DNA from: Acanthosepion esculentum
Lineage: Eukaryota; Mollusca; Cephalopoda; Sepiida; Sepiidae
Length of the DNA stretch: 64,000 nucleotides
Direction of reading: 5' to 3'
Assembly: GCA_964036315.1 (NCBI GenBank)
Contig: OZ038509.1
Span: 30,582,968-30,646,967 of the forward strand
The notes under the pieces are model-generated. The model saw only the letters and a program-made list of their open reading frames with translations, ran no database searches and was not told where the DNA came from. Shown here one piece after another: positions 11,048-20,844 of this stretch. The first letter of the stretch is position 1; the number at the start of each line of letters is the position of its first letter. The position numbers and the translations under genes are program-made.

Positions 11048-11703
11048 TGTGCAATCTTCCACGACAGCTAGTTTACCCTCCGCTAGGAAATGCACTCTTC
11101 CTGTTACGATTTTACCAACATCATACTTACAAAGTAATCAACAAGCATTCATTGGTTAATCACCTTCAATCTAGCTTGCTAATTGTTCAGTTTCGACCAA
11201 TCAGATCGCTCCTACGCGCAAAATCCATTTAGGCGCCAAGTCAGTTCTGAGCCACCTACGTGGTACAGCGAAGATATATAAACAAAACACGTGTGATACT
11301 CGCTCTCTTCAGGTTCCTGCTTTTCTCGACTTCTTAACTTTTCTACGTCACTCGCACATCTCAACACGCTGCCAAAACGTGACCCTAAAGGAACTCTCGT
11401 CTCGACTGATCCAGTCAGACGTTAAAAGAACTGTACATAATTCATGCAAGTATTATCTTTGAACTCTATTGAACTTGTTCATACATTCTAAACATGCTAC
11501 ACTATTCTTATACATTCTAATAGTCGACTTATTCAATATGAGCTCAGATACAATTTTACCAAGTCAAAGAGACGTAACTCCGTCTAACCTTTCAGTTCAA
11601 ATTCATGTATATTCAGTTCAATAATAAATCCTATTGTTATGTTTTGAATCATTATTCTTGTCTTTTATTAATTGTTGTGGATGGAAGATTATGAACACGC
11701 ACA
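11048..11703 (+). repeat. Candidate LTR with TATA promoter, family unknown
   Basis: The segment starts TGTGCAATCTTCC and ends GAACACGCACA, giving a TGTGC/GCACA inverted terminus of LTR type. Inside it are GACCAATCAG (CCAAT-like) near 11195, ATATATAAACA (TATA-like) near 11274 and AATAAATCC (poly(A) signal-like) near 11624, in the order expected of an LTR. No target duplication is visible at the proposed ends (AGTGG on the left, ATTTT on the right), so the ends are uncertain or the copy has recombined. It could instead be a promoter of another kind. Confidence 0.35.
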
Positions 11704-11972
11704 ATTTTAAGCCTTCTGATCATTCAAACCTTCTGATATCTCTTAACATCCTCATACAACCGCAACAATGGAATTCAAAATTTTAAGAACGGTTTCTCTC
11801 AACAACAGGTCTCAATAGTAACAGGCTCCCTCATTTTCCACAGTATAATTTAGGAATAAATTAAATTTTTCTTGCACTTAGTCAAAAATACCAAAATTAA
11901 TCTACGTTATCATTTTGAAAGGAAAAATAATTAAAAGAAATGCTTTAAAATCTTTTATTCATGATCTTTCAT

Positions 11973-12330
11973 TTTAAAAACATCCAAATAGCCACTTGAT
12001 TGTCATCATCGTCTTCAGCATTCTTTTATCTCACTCTGTTGTCATCAACACCGTGATTTTTGTAAGCCATGTTTTAACGAGAAGAGTGGAATCCCATAAA
12101 TCTAAAGTGAGGCCAATTGATTGTCATCAAATTTGCTTCATTTTCCACTGTAAGGCGGCTTCTTTTATCTGAGTATATAATATTCATTTTTGAAAAAAAC
12201 CTTTCTGTCTTGGAAGAACTGATAGCAATCGTATTGATAATAGTTTTCGCTTTTTATACACTTTGAAGAATTACAGGATTATGAAAGTTTTTCAGGACAT
12301 TTTCCACATAATCTTCAGCGGCTTTATAGG
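11973..12330 (-). pseudogene. hAT-like transposase C-terminal dimerisation domain, decayed
   Basis: The minus strand from about 12265 to 11973 is one frame with two in-frame stops. It reads AISSSKTERFFSKMNIIYSD, then RSRLTVENEANLMTIN and NHGVDDNRVR. The run S-x-x-ERFFSKMN, followed by a spacer, RSRL and NLM, is the hallmark of the hAT C-terminal dimerisation region, including the domesticated ZMYM/KIAA1586-like proteins. An upstream segment (KFHELLNLPYLEYS, near 12390-12345) may belong to it in another frame. No zinc finger or catalytic core was found nearby, and no terminal inverted repeats could be assigned. I infer a fossil fragment of a DNA transposon. Confidence 0.6.
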
Positions 12331-13345
12331 GAATAAATATTTCTTGAATATTCCAAATATGGCAAGTTCAGCAGTTCATGAAATTTGTATTCACCTTTAT
12401 TCGATCACCTGAATTTACATCCCAACTGATTATGTGACTACAATCTAATATTATCAGTCCTTCGGGTTCGCTGAGCTCATAAATTTCCAAGAACAGGTTC
12501 CTGCGAACCTGTGCGAACCCGCTGAATCCTACCACTGATAGAATCCTGTCTTATATCGGAGGCAAAACCATATACCTTTTTGGAGGTATCACAAAATAAA
12601 TACATTTCCGCAGGTATGAAATAACAACTGCACATCTGGGAAATTTCAAGGAACTTCCAGGTATTATAATTTCATCTCAGGACAATTTTAATTCCCACAA
12701 GTCACTTAGAAGTAGTCTCCCTTTAATTGTCAATGATAAGCACAATGATACGTAGTCAAACACACTGGAATTTTGCGCCAATATTTTTCTTTTCGTGTTG
12801 ACAGAGAAATCTAAAACACCCATTGAAATTTCTAAAGCATCTTTGACGGTATTATACTTATATGCTAAAGTTTTTTTTTTAAGTCACTACTATGTTCTGC
12901 AATTTTTATCGTCTTCTAGTCACTTCTTTAATGCCTTGCAATTTGAGTTACACGGAACGTAACTCAAAACTTCCATCTACCATCCTTTCACGGATTCTTT
13001 ATATAACAATTCTTCGAGAGAATCACTTGTCTTAATCAAATTATCGACATAAAAATATGCATTTGTGATAACATTTTTTAGTACTAATAGTACTAAAATT
13101 TTCTAGTGTGGAGTAGTTAGATTGGTAAGTGGTCAGGTAAACACTTTTTTCTTCTCTCTATTGCTACTACTACAGTCACTATTTTTTTCTTTTGTTACTG
13201 TAATGTTTTCATCGCCTCACAAGATTAATCGAAAATTTCCATAGTGATGATAATTTGTACCTGTTCATGAATGATTTCCTGACAATTTAGTGAATATGAT
13301 AAAACTTAAATATCTGTTGCCAGGTGAACCTTCGTCTAGAAAAAA
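12331..13345. other. No gene seen
   Basis: AT-rich DNA without a recognisable domain beyond the possible hAT extension near 12345-12390. A short perfect-looking word (AACAGGTTCCTGCGAACCTG) near 12493-12513 forms a small local dyad. Confidence 0.35.
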
Positions 13346-13550
13346 ACCATGGTTAAAAAAGAATTCTTTAACTGTCTGCCTTTACCTTGTAGAGTTTACA
13401 AGATACTAAATCGGCAGGAGTTCGCTCATTGATATGCTTGAATATTTCTTTAATAATGAATTGTATGTCTAAATATTCTTCATTTAACAAATCAATAGCT
13501 ACATAATTCTCGTCATTAATTTTATGATGCTGAATTAATATGCCTTTAAG
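13346..13550 (-). pseudogene. Possible second BEL/Pao RNase H relic
   Basis: A minus-strand frame contains KHINERTPADLVSCKLYKV near 13440-13385. This resembles the NPADL(x)SR motif that ends BEL/Pao RNase H, as in the better copy near 10715. The upstream residues are not diagnostic, and the apparent start of the frame lies in the neighbouring inverted-repeat element. This is weak: a chance match to a five-residue core is possible. Confidence 0.25.
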
Positions 13551-14053
13551 TAGGTACCTAATAGTTAGCTGAAAAAAGAGCATAGCCGGATGAAAAAGGC
13601 CTCAAACTTAATAAATAAAAAAATTATCGTTAAAATCTTTATGTTATTATTAAGAGGGAAGAACAAAGTATTTTCTAATTATTTTTTTACATTCTTTTCT
13701 TCTTTCTAACACGTTCGAAATGTTTGTTAAAAATCTTGTTTTTTTATGCGTCAACGGTTTTTCGGTAAAATGACACATTTTGGAAAGTCTTTTGAAAAAA
13801 TCAAATAATGAAACTGTTAGGACTTATTCACAAACGAATGAATTTATTTTTGAAATTATTATATGTAGAACATTTTGGCAAAATTATTTTTTTTACATCT
13901 GCTAGGAATGAAATTCGTCCTCCAAATTTTTTTGTTCAATTAAAAGCAGGAACTCCATGGAGAAAGTAAATCATTTTTTTTTTATAAACTTTTACAAAAT
14001 TCCCTAAAATCTGTTCTAAATGAGTAAAATAAAAACTGCAATAAAACTATCTA

Positions 14054-14100
14054 ATTATTTAATTTGATAAGCTAATTAAAAGCTTATCAAATTAAATAAT
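14054..14100. repeat. Perfect 20-bp inverted repeat with a 7-base loop
   Basis: ATTATTTAATTTGATAAGCT at 14054-14073 is followed by AATTAAA and then by its exact reverse complement at 14081-14100. A perfect 20-bp arm in otherwise diverged DNA is unusual. It could be a young palindrome or a hairpin in a transcript. It lies within the inverted-repeat element. Confidence 0.85.
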
Positions 14101-16140
14101 TGTTTATGAATATCTTTTAGAAATAATATCTATTAAAGAAATTATAGTTTGATGAAAAAAAATCGATGAAGAATGAATTTTTACAAAAAAAATTTTTAAT
14201 TATTCGTTTCGAGTCTATTACTCTCGAATCCGGCCTTGAAATTATTAAATGCAAATTTATCCTTTTTGTAGAGCTTTAGACTAAAAAAAGGGACATTTGT
14301 TGAGTTATGCACCAGGAAAGCCTACAGAACCCACCTATGTCTCAGTATCAAATTCATCGCCTTTCCTTTTCACTCGCCGTTCGATAATATACCACTTTCA
14401 AATTCTGCTTCTGTCAGAAAAACTTCCCTGCATAAACTGTTAACTATTTTTTATCCTATTACAGGATTTCTCTGTGATTGTTTATGTTTGTTGTTGTTGT
14501 TGCTGTTGTTGTCAAATATTTTTTATGCTGACTTACCACAAATTATTCCCTTTAATTTCAATACTTTAATTTCAATATTTTCCTTTGTTTTGATGCTGAA
14601 AAAATAGTCCATGGGAAGCAACGGTTCAATGGCTATAATATATATATTATAAATATGCCTTTGCTATAATTTTATTGTTGTATCGTGGAACTTTTTCTTT
14701 TTGGAAAAGTAAAGTTATATATATATATATAGGTCCCTTCACTTTTTTGGCATAAATTTTCGATACCTAAGGTTTAAAATTAAATTTTAAAAATGAAAAC
14801 TCTTTCTTGAAGATTTCATTTTAGCTTTAATTGAAAGTTTAATAATTAAATTTATTATTTCCATTAAGTAAAATATTCTGGAGTATTTCAGATAGAAATT
14901 ATATAGATTGGAATGTCAAATTTAATTTTGATTTCGTAAAATTTTCTTATAAGTGGCCATTTTCTTAATTTTAAGAAATTTGTAAAGAAAACAAGTTTTT
15001 CTATTTTAAAATTCTTTCAAAAAATATATATTTCTGACACGTTAGTTTAGTAAAATTAGAAAATTTAAAGTTAAATTAATCTTATATTAAATAAATATTA
15101 CTTACTTATAACATAAAAAAATAATATACAACCAATTATTAACGATTGGTCCTGTTCATCTGATCCAACGTTTGATGGACTGCTGATAGACGAAGCGATG
15201 ACTATGGATAACCCAATTGTCAGAAATCTAAGTGAACGCATATTTTTAGTTTTTAACTACATAGTAATTTTTACAAATGAACTTTTTTTTCCGCAATTAT
15301 TTAATATTTTATTGACTTTTATTTACCTTTCGAAGATGCAAAAATAAAAAAAATTTAAATACTATAAAATTTTCTTCAATTAATTTTATAATTTAATAAG
15401 AAATGAAATACCATGATTACTCAATTGAAGTATGTCCCACACATAAATACATAAAATAAAAATATTTATCGAATTAGTAATTGAAAAAAGTAAAACTTAG
15501 TTTAAGCTTTAAACTTTTAAAGCTGGATAGAAATTTTGAAAACCTGTTGAAACGTAACAGAAGCGACATAATAAAGGGATAAAACTTTTCGATGATAATA
15601 ATGCCAATTTCAGTCTACCGTACATGAAAATAATGAGCGTATTAAGTAAAAAAATACAAAATAAAAAATTATTTTAAAAATAGAATAGCACAACTAAGTT
15701 GATTAATCTTTTCAATTTTGGATTTAATAAAATTTGTTTTCACTTAATTACTATATTACATCCAGGAAATAGCCCAATACAGAATTTTACACGATTTTAA
15801 ACTATTATAAATTATTATAATTAAAATATTTAAAAAAATGAAAAAATTCTTGTAAAACTTCATTATTCATCAGAAAATTTTTATTTCTTCACTGTCCTTA
15901 ATATTACTTATTTACAAAAACAATTAAAAGCATTTCTAATTAAGTAATGTCATAGTTTTATTGGATTCATTATTTTTCAATTCAGAGCAGATTTTCAGTG
16001 AGATAGCTCAAATATGAAAAAAAAAGTAGGTGATTTACAATCTCCAAGGACTCTTACTTTTAACAAAAAAAAACAGAAATAGAAAGGTTTTGTGCAAAAT
16101 TTCATGAAATTAAGTAAGTGGAGGGTAACATATTTAAAAA

Positions 16141-16141
<1 letters not shown>

Positions 16142-16203
<62 letters not shown>

Positions 16204-16220
16204 TATATATATATATATAT

Positions 16221-16257
<37 letters not shown>

Positions 16258-16275
16258 TATAGATATATATATTAC
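16142..16275. repeat. (AT)n microsatellite
   Basis: About 130 bases of nearly pure TA dinucleotides with a few GA interruptions. The minus-strand open frame running through it (a tyrosine-isoleucine repeat) is a by-product. Confidence 0.95.
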
Positions 16276-16646
16276 CAAAATTTTCTAAAAAAAAAAACAT
16301 TTCAAAAATAATTTCATTCATTTGTGAATAAGTCCTGAAAATTTCATTAAAATCGGACAATTACTTGATTTTTACAAGAATTTCCAAATCAATGTGTTTT
16401 CAACGGAAAAAAGCGCAAAAAACAATGTTATTTTATGACACCACGATGACGTAAACAAAAGAAGACTTTATCCAAAAATGTGAACGTGTTAGAAAGGATT
16501 AAACAATTTCAAAAAATTCTTTAAAAAATACTTTGTTCTTTCATCTGAATAATAACATACACATTTTGACGATAAAAATTTATTTTCGTTAAGTTTGTTA
16601 CCTTTTTCACTACGCTATCTGTTTTCCCGCGAAAAAGTGAAGGGAC

Positions 16647-16649
<3 letters not shown>

Positions 16650-16714
<65 letters not shown>
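16650..16714. repeat. (TA)n microsatellite at the element's right end
   Basis: Pure TA dinucleotides directly abut the GGGACCTA terminus. A shorter TA run at about 14717-14733 abuts the internal TAGGTCCC terminus. TA-rich flanks would be preferred targets for a TA-inserting transposon. Confidence 0.95.
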
Positions 16715-16715
<1 letters not shown>

Positions 16716-16827
16716 CTTCTGTAAAATTAAGGGGGTAATTTGCTTTTTAAGTCCAGCTTTTTAAGTATCTAATAAAAATTTGTGGAATCGTTGTATTTAG
16801 GTGTAAATTTACATGCTTAATGCAAAA

Positions 16828-17725
16828 ATAACAAAGACATTTTGATAAAATCTACCGTTTTGGAGTTACCGATAATAAAAATTCGGACTCAGTCCGCCAT
16901 TACTGGCTTTGTTTAACTACATTCACTGCGGAACATTCTGTGCGCGGAATCTTAATTAACGGTCATTTTTACTGCTCTTAACTGATCTTACTCGTCTAAA
17001 TTACTGCGCACTTAAGTTGTGTCGAAATGCAACTGTTGTTTTTTTAAGTAAAGCTTTCTTTCTTAAATTAAAAAACAAACAAATTAAATAATAAAATAAA
17101 GAACCCTAACCCCAACCCTAACCCTAACCCCAATCTTAACCCTAATCTCAACCCTAACCCTAACTTTAAATTTAAAAAAGTTAAATAATGAAATATAGAA
17201 CCCTAACCCCAACCCCAAACCTAACCCTAAACTTAACCTTAACCCTAACCCTAACCTTAATCTTTATCAGATAATATCCCTTATTAATTTAAAAAAAAAC
17301 AAAACAAATAATAAAATAAGGAACCCTAACCCTTTGTAAAGAGCATGATTATGTACCAAATAAAAAAAATGCTAGACACGAAATAAGGGTTTATTGCATT
17401 ATTTACTTTGTTATTTTTAATTTGCCCCTTTTTCTACATATAAAAAAAGGGTTTTCTGTTAAAAAATAAAGCAACACTTGTCCACTTGTCATTGCTTTCC
17501 AACAGTAATTATTTGTATTGCATTGTAATTTAGACGAGTAAGATCAGTAAACGTAGTAAATAGACCTTAATTACGAAAGTGTTCCGCAGTGAATGTAGTC
17601 AAACAAGGCCCGCAATGACGGACGAATGAACGCGACTGAGTTCGAATTTTTATTGTCGCTAACTCCAAAACGGTATATTCTATCATAAATTTTGTTGTTA
17701 TTTTCGAGTTTTGATGTTCCTTTCC
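16828..17725. mobile_element. Fold-back element with telomere-like repeats in its loop
   Basis: The left arm (about 16828-17035) and the right arm (about 17515-17725) are imperfect reverse complements. Shared words include CCGTTTTGGAGTTA, AATAAAAATTCG, ACTACATTCACTGCGGAACA and CTGATCTTACTCGTCTAAATTA, each inverted on the other side in the same order. The region between the arms carries CCCTAA arrays and poly(A)-rich spacers. No protein is encoded. A MITE or fold-back transposon that captured telomeric repeats, or an inverted duplication around a healed break, would both fit. Confidence 0.65.
17101..17333 (-). repeat. Interstitial telomere-like (CCCTAA)n, degenerate, in three blocks
   Basis: Blocks at about 17101-17166, 17200-17262 and 17322-17333 consist of CCCTAA and variants (CCCCAA, CTTAA, CTCAA). 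All have the C-rich strand on top, and they are separated by similar AT-rich spacers that contain AATAATGAAATA-like words. The repeated spacer suggests that block plus spacer was duplicated. The six-base unit corresponds to TTAGGG-type telomeres. Confidence 0.85.
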
Positions 17726-20040
17726 CATTTTTTTTTTTTTTTCTTCTTTGTAATCCAAAGAAGAGTCTGTAATTATAATCGATCCTGGCTTGGCATCTCG
17801 ACATCAATCACTTTCCCTGCCGTTATGACGTGACTTCCCCTGCGTCTTCTTTTCTAGAAAGATTTTTATGTCAGTTTTTCTGATGACCTTGGTGCTAGGA
17901 CTGCATGAATTTAAGCGTACTACTAGATTGGCAATTAGGTCTCGCCGTTTTATTGCTGTAACCGTATGTTTTATATGAATAGTTTCTTTCTTTACTAGCA
18001 AAATTTATGTGGAAAACTCTCCATTTGTTGCTTCCATGTCCGACCTGTTTCGTGCATATATATCAATAACGTAATCAGTTTCGAACTTTACATTCTAAAA
18101 ACTCATGGATCTATTTTACGCTATATCGATATTGTGAACAGAACCATCTTTTAAAATGGTAAAAAAAAAACAATATTTTTCGATTCTGACTAATGAGTGC
18201 CAATCAAAAAAATGAAAGGTTATGTCGGGGTCATAATAATCCTTAATATTTTGTGTTTTTTCTGCTTTGTCTCTGAGGATATCTTCTTTCAGATTTATCA
18301 AAATTCGCTTCATTATCTTCCTTTGAATTTGATGTTGCAAAAGAACATGGGAAGCAACTCGTGTTCAGAGGTTGTCTCCCCCTTGTTGTTTTATGTAATT
18401 TTAGCTTCTCTCTTTATCGTGGAATAACAGCATTATAGGCTTCTGAGCAAACCAATGTGCTGGGGCTCCTCCGACAACCACTCACATAAATAAAAAGTAA
18501 ATGGTCGATTAATTTTATTGGCTGTTATGAAAAGGGGTTTGAGAGGAAGTAAAAGAAGGCAGAGTCCGTATATAGCTTGAGTGAAGCTTTATTCCACTAG
18601 AAATCTACTCCGGTAGCGAACCGTAACAAGAAAATGGCCGACTACCTCATGGAGAGAGAAAGACAAAAACAAAGGGAAATCAATCAGTCCTGGAAAGTCA
18701 GGGAAAAATTAAAGAGTTCTGTTATTATCACCACATTGGCACTTCAACAAAACTGGTGTTAATAAAACATTAAAACTTCCTGTACATCAGCAATTAACCA
18801 ACATTATAAACAATACGCAAGGCTTGAAAAACGCAATAATACTCAGATTAAATGGCACAGTATGAATTACTACGAACTTATTATAGCAAGCATTTGCAGC
18901 ATTTCTTTTCAGAGAATTGCTTTATTATTGACTTCAAATCAATGGTCTTTAGGAATAGGATGTTATTTTCCATGCACAATGAAGCTATCCCATTGTGCTA
19001 CGAAGTTGATTTATTATAAGTTTCAGTCTTGAAAAAGAATGTTCTCCTATACAGTAGGTTACCATTGTTCGCATGCACACTCTTAGTGCAATTTCAATAT
19101 TCAGGAATACAGATTTCAAATTGTCTAAAATTATTTTTTCTGTACAGTGCAGGGAAGGTCATTTTCTGTGTGGTTTCATATCGTTCTTTTTATAGTAATA
19201 TTTGTTCTTGGTGTAGAAATATTAACCCTTCCCACTTTGAATTCTATCGTGACACTTTGCTCAATTTGGCTAAGTCTGGAACAAGGCTTAAATCGGAGGT
19301 TCTCTCTGGCAGCAAGTCACGTGGGATTCGGTAGAGTGGTCGCCTTTTCTCTGGAACTCCGGAACAACTGATATTGACTTTCACCCAAAACTGGCATGGG
19401 GCTTGACGTAGTTAGGGGACCTGATATTTCACTAGTCAGTGATTCGCCATTAGAAAGATTCCACACAGATCCACGCGTGTCTACATTTTTACTAAAAGGA
19501 CTTTTCGCGCGTCAACACTTGACTCAACTTTCAACCTCTTTCTGTCTTTCTCTGAATTCATTAAACATTTCTAAAAAAAGTGTTATCTACACTACTAAAC
19601 AGAAACTGTAAATCAAGCACTAAGACAAAAAATACAGTCCAGGGTGAATAACTCTGTCAAAACAAGAACAAACAAAAATCAACAAAAATCTCGCATTACA
19701 TTACTTTCAAATTTATCCCTCGATAAAGTTTCCTTAATATTACATGTGAACATTTTTCTAAACAAAGGAACATTTCTGAACTATAACTCATTGAGATACT
19801 TATTTCACATTTCGTCAAACATCCTTATAACCAAAACACAAGCTTTTCCAAATTGTATTAATTGTAAATGTTCAGTGTTTTTTCTAAATTGAATTCATGA
19901 CTACCGTTGTTTCTTTGTTCAATTTTGTCTTGAGATTTATTCAACTTGTATGTCTATGCTTAATATTGTTGTGATTAATATGAAGAACATGCTTTTCACA
20001 CGTATCATCTCAAACAAAAAACCTTCTGATTTCACACTCA
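17726..20040. other. Unassigned DNA, no gene recognised; two dispersed-repeat matches
   Basis: No domain or RNA is recognisable. The segment 18290-18440 shares words with 14545-14700, inside the inverted-repeat element (TTCCTTTG, TTTGATG, CATGGGAAGCAAC, TATCGTGGAA, same order). The segment 19260-19400 shares GGCAGCAAGTCACGTG and ATATTGACTT with 3490-3650. The open frames at 18197-18427, 19029-19334 and 19396-19892 have no recognisable family and no supporting context. Confidence 0.4.
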
Positions 20041-20844
20041 TTTCATAGCAATCCCAACAGTTTCAATAGTTTACACGAGGATATATATAAAAAAGAAATT
20101 TGTGAATTTTACAAACTTTTGAAGAACATTGAAAATTATGTTGAATAAATAGTTTTTTTGTCCACCTTTGATTACTTTTTCAACCGTTGTTTGAAAATAT
20201 AATATAGTTTGGTATTTGAAAACATTAGAAATTCAATAAAATTCTTTAAAATCGTTCGGTATCGTTAGAAATGGATTGATTTTACCAAGTTTCAATTGTT
20301 TACACAACGTTATTTTGAAAATTTTAGATTTTAAAATGTTTTGAAAAACATTGAAAATTACATTGTTTGGACAATTAATTTCGATTACTTTTACAACGTT
20401 AATCACGTTTGTTTGAAAATATAAATTGGCATTTGAAAACATTAGATAACCAATAAAATTATTGAAAATCGATTAGGTATTGATCGAAAAATATTGATTT
20501 TAACAAGTTTCCATAGTTTACACAAAGTTATATTAAATATTTTGGATTTTACAATGTTTTGAAAAACATTGAAAATTACGTTGGAAAACTAGTTGTTTTG
20601 CGAATTTCGATTACTTTTTCAATGTTTATTTCAAAACATAATTTGGTATTTGAAAATTTTAGAAAACCAATAAAATTGTTAAAAATTTTGGATTCTAAGT
20701 TTGACAAATATTGAAAATTACGTTGAAAATCTAGTTGATCTGGACAATTTCGATTATTTTTCAATGGTTGTTTGAAAATATAATTTGCTATTTGAAAACG
20801 TTAGAAAACCAACAAAATTATTGAAAATCGATATTGTATATTTC
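20041..20844. repeat. Satellite C, tandem repeat of about 220 bp
   Basis: About three and a half diverged copies. The word TTGAARAACATTGAAAATTA recurs near 20119, 20341 and 20559 (spacing 222 and 218), then in shortened form near 20701. Other recurring words are TTTGAAAACATTAGA, AATTTCGATTACTTTT and AAGTTTC.ATTGTTTACACAA. It abuts the first recognisable satellite B units without a sharp break. Confidence 0.75.

Larger units (their letters stand above)
13551..16651. mobile_element. AT-rich inverted-repeat element, probably nested non-autonomous DNA transposons
   Basis: The right end reads AAAAAGTGAAGGGACCTA followed by a TA microsatellite. An inverted copy of this terminus (TAGGTCCCTTCACTTTTT) lies inside at about 14733, next to TA repeats. 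A degenerate one (TAGGTAC) lies at 13551. Arms of about 300 bp at 13568-13885 and 16265-16640 are imperfect inverted copies; for example, GAACAAAGTATTTT pairs with AAAATACTTTGTTC, and CTTATTCACAAACGAATGAA has its inverse near 16315-16340. TA flanks suggest Tc1/mariner-type insertion, but no transposase is encoded. Three termini imply one element inside another. Confidence 0.55.

Noticed and set aside
15995..16360. 121-codon minus-strand frame rich in Tyr-Ile
   Set aside because: It is the translation of an (AT)n microsatellite.
17101..17333. True chromosome end
   Set aside because: The CCCTAA blocks are short, degenerate, separated by spacers and flanked on both sides by kilobases of other sequence, so they are interstitial.
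18524..18627. Very short LTR-like segment TGTTATG...CGTAACA with a TATATA word, followed by ATGGCCGACTACC
   Set aside because: Only the tips resemble an LTR, the length of about 100 bp is too short to judge, and no second copy or target duplication was found.
19029..19892. Overlapping 70-100 codon frames (19029-19334, 19147-19371, 19396-19611, 19644-19892)
   Set aside because: No domain, no splice or promoter context that I can support, and part of the region matches a dispersed repeat at 3490-3650.
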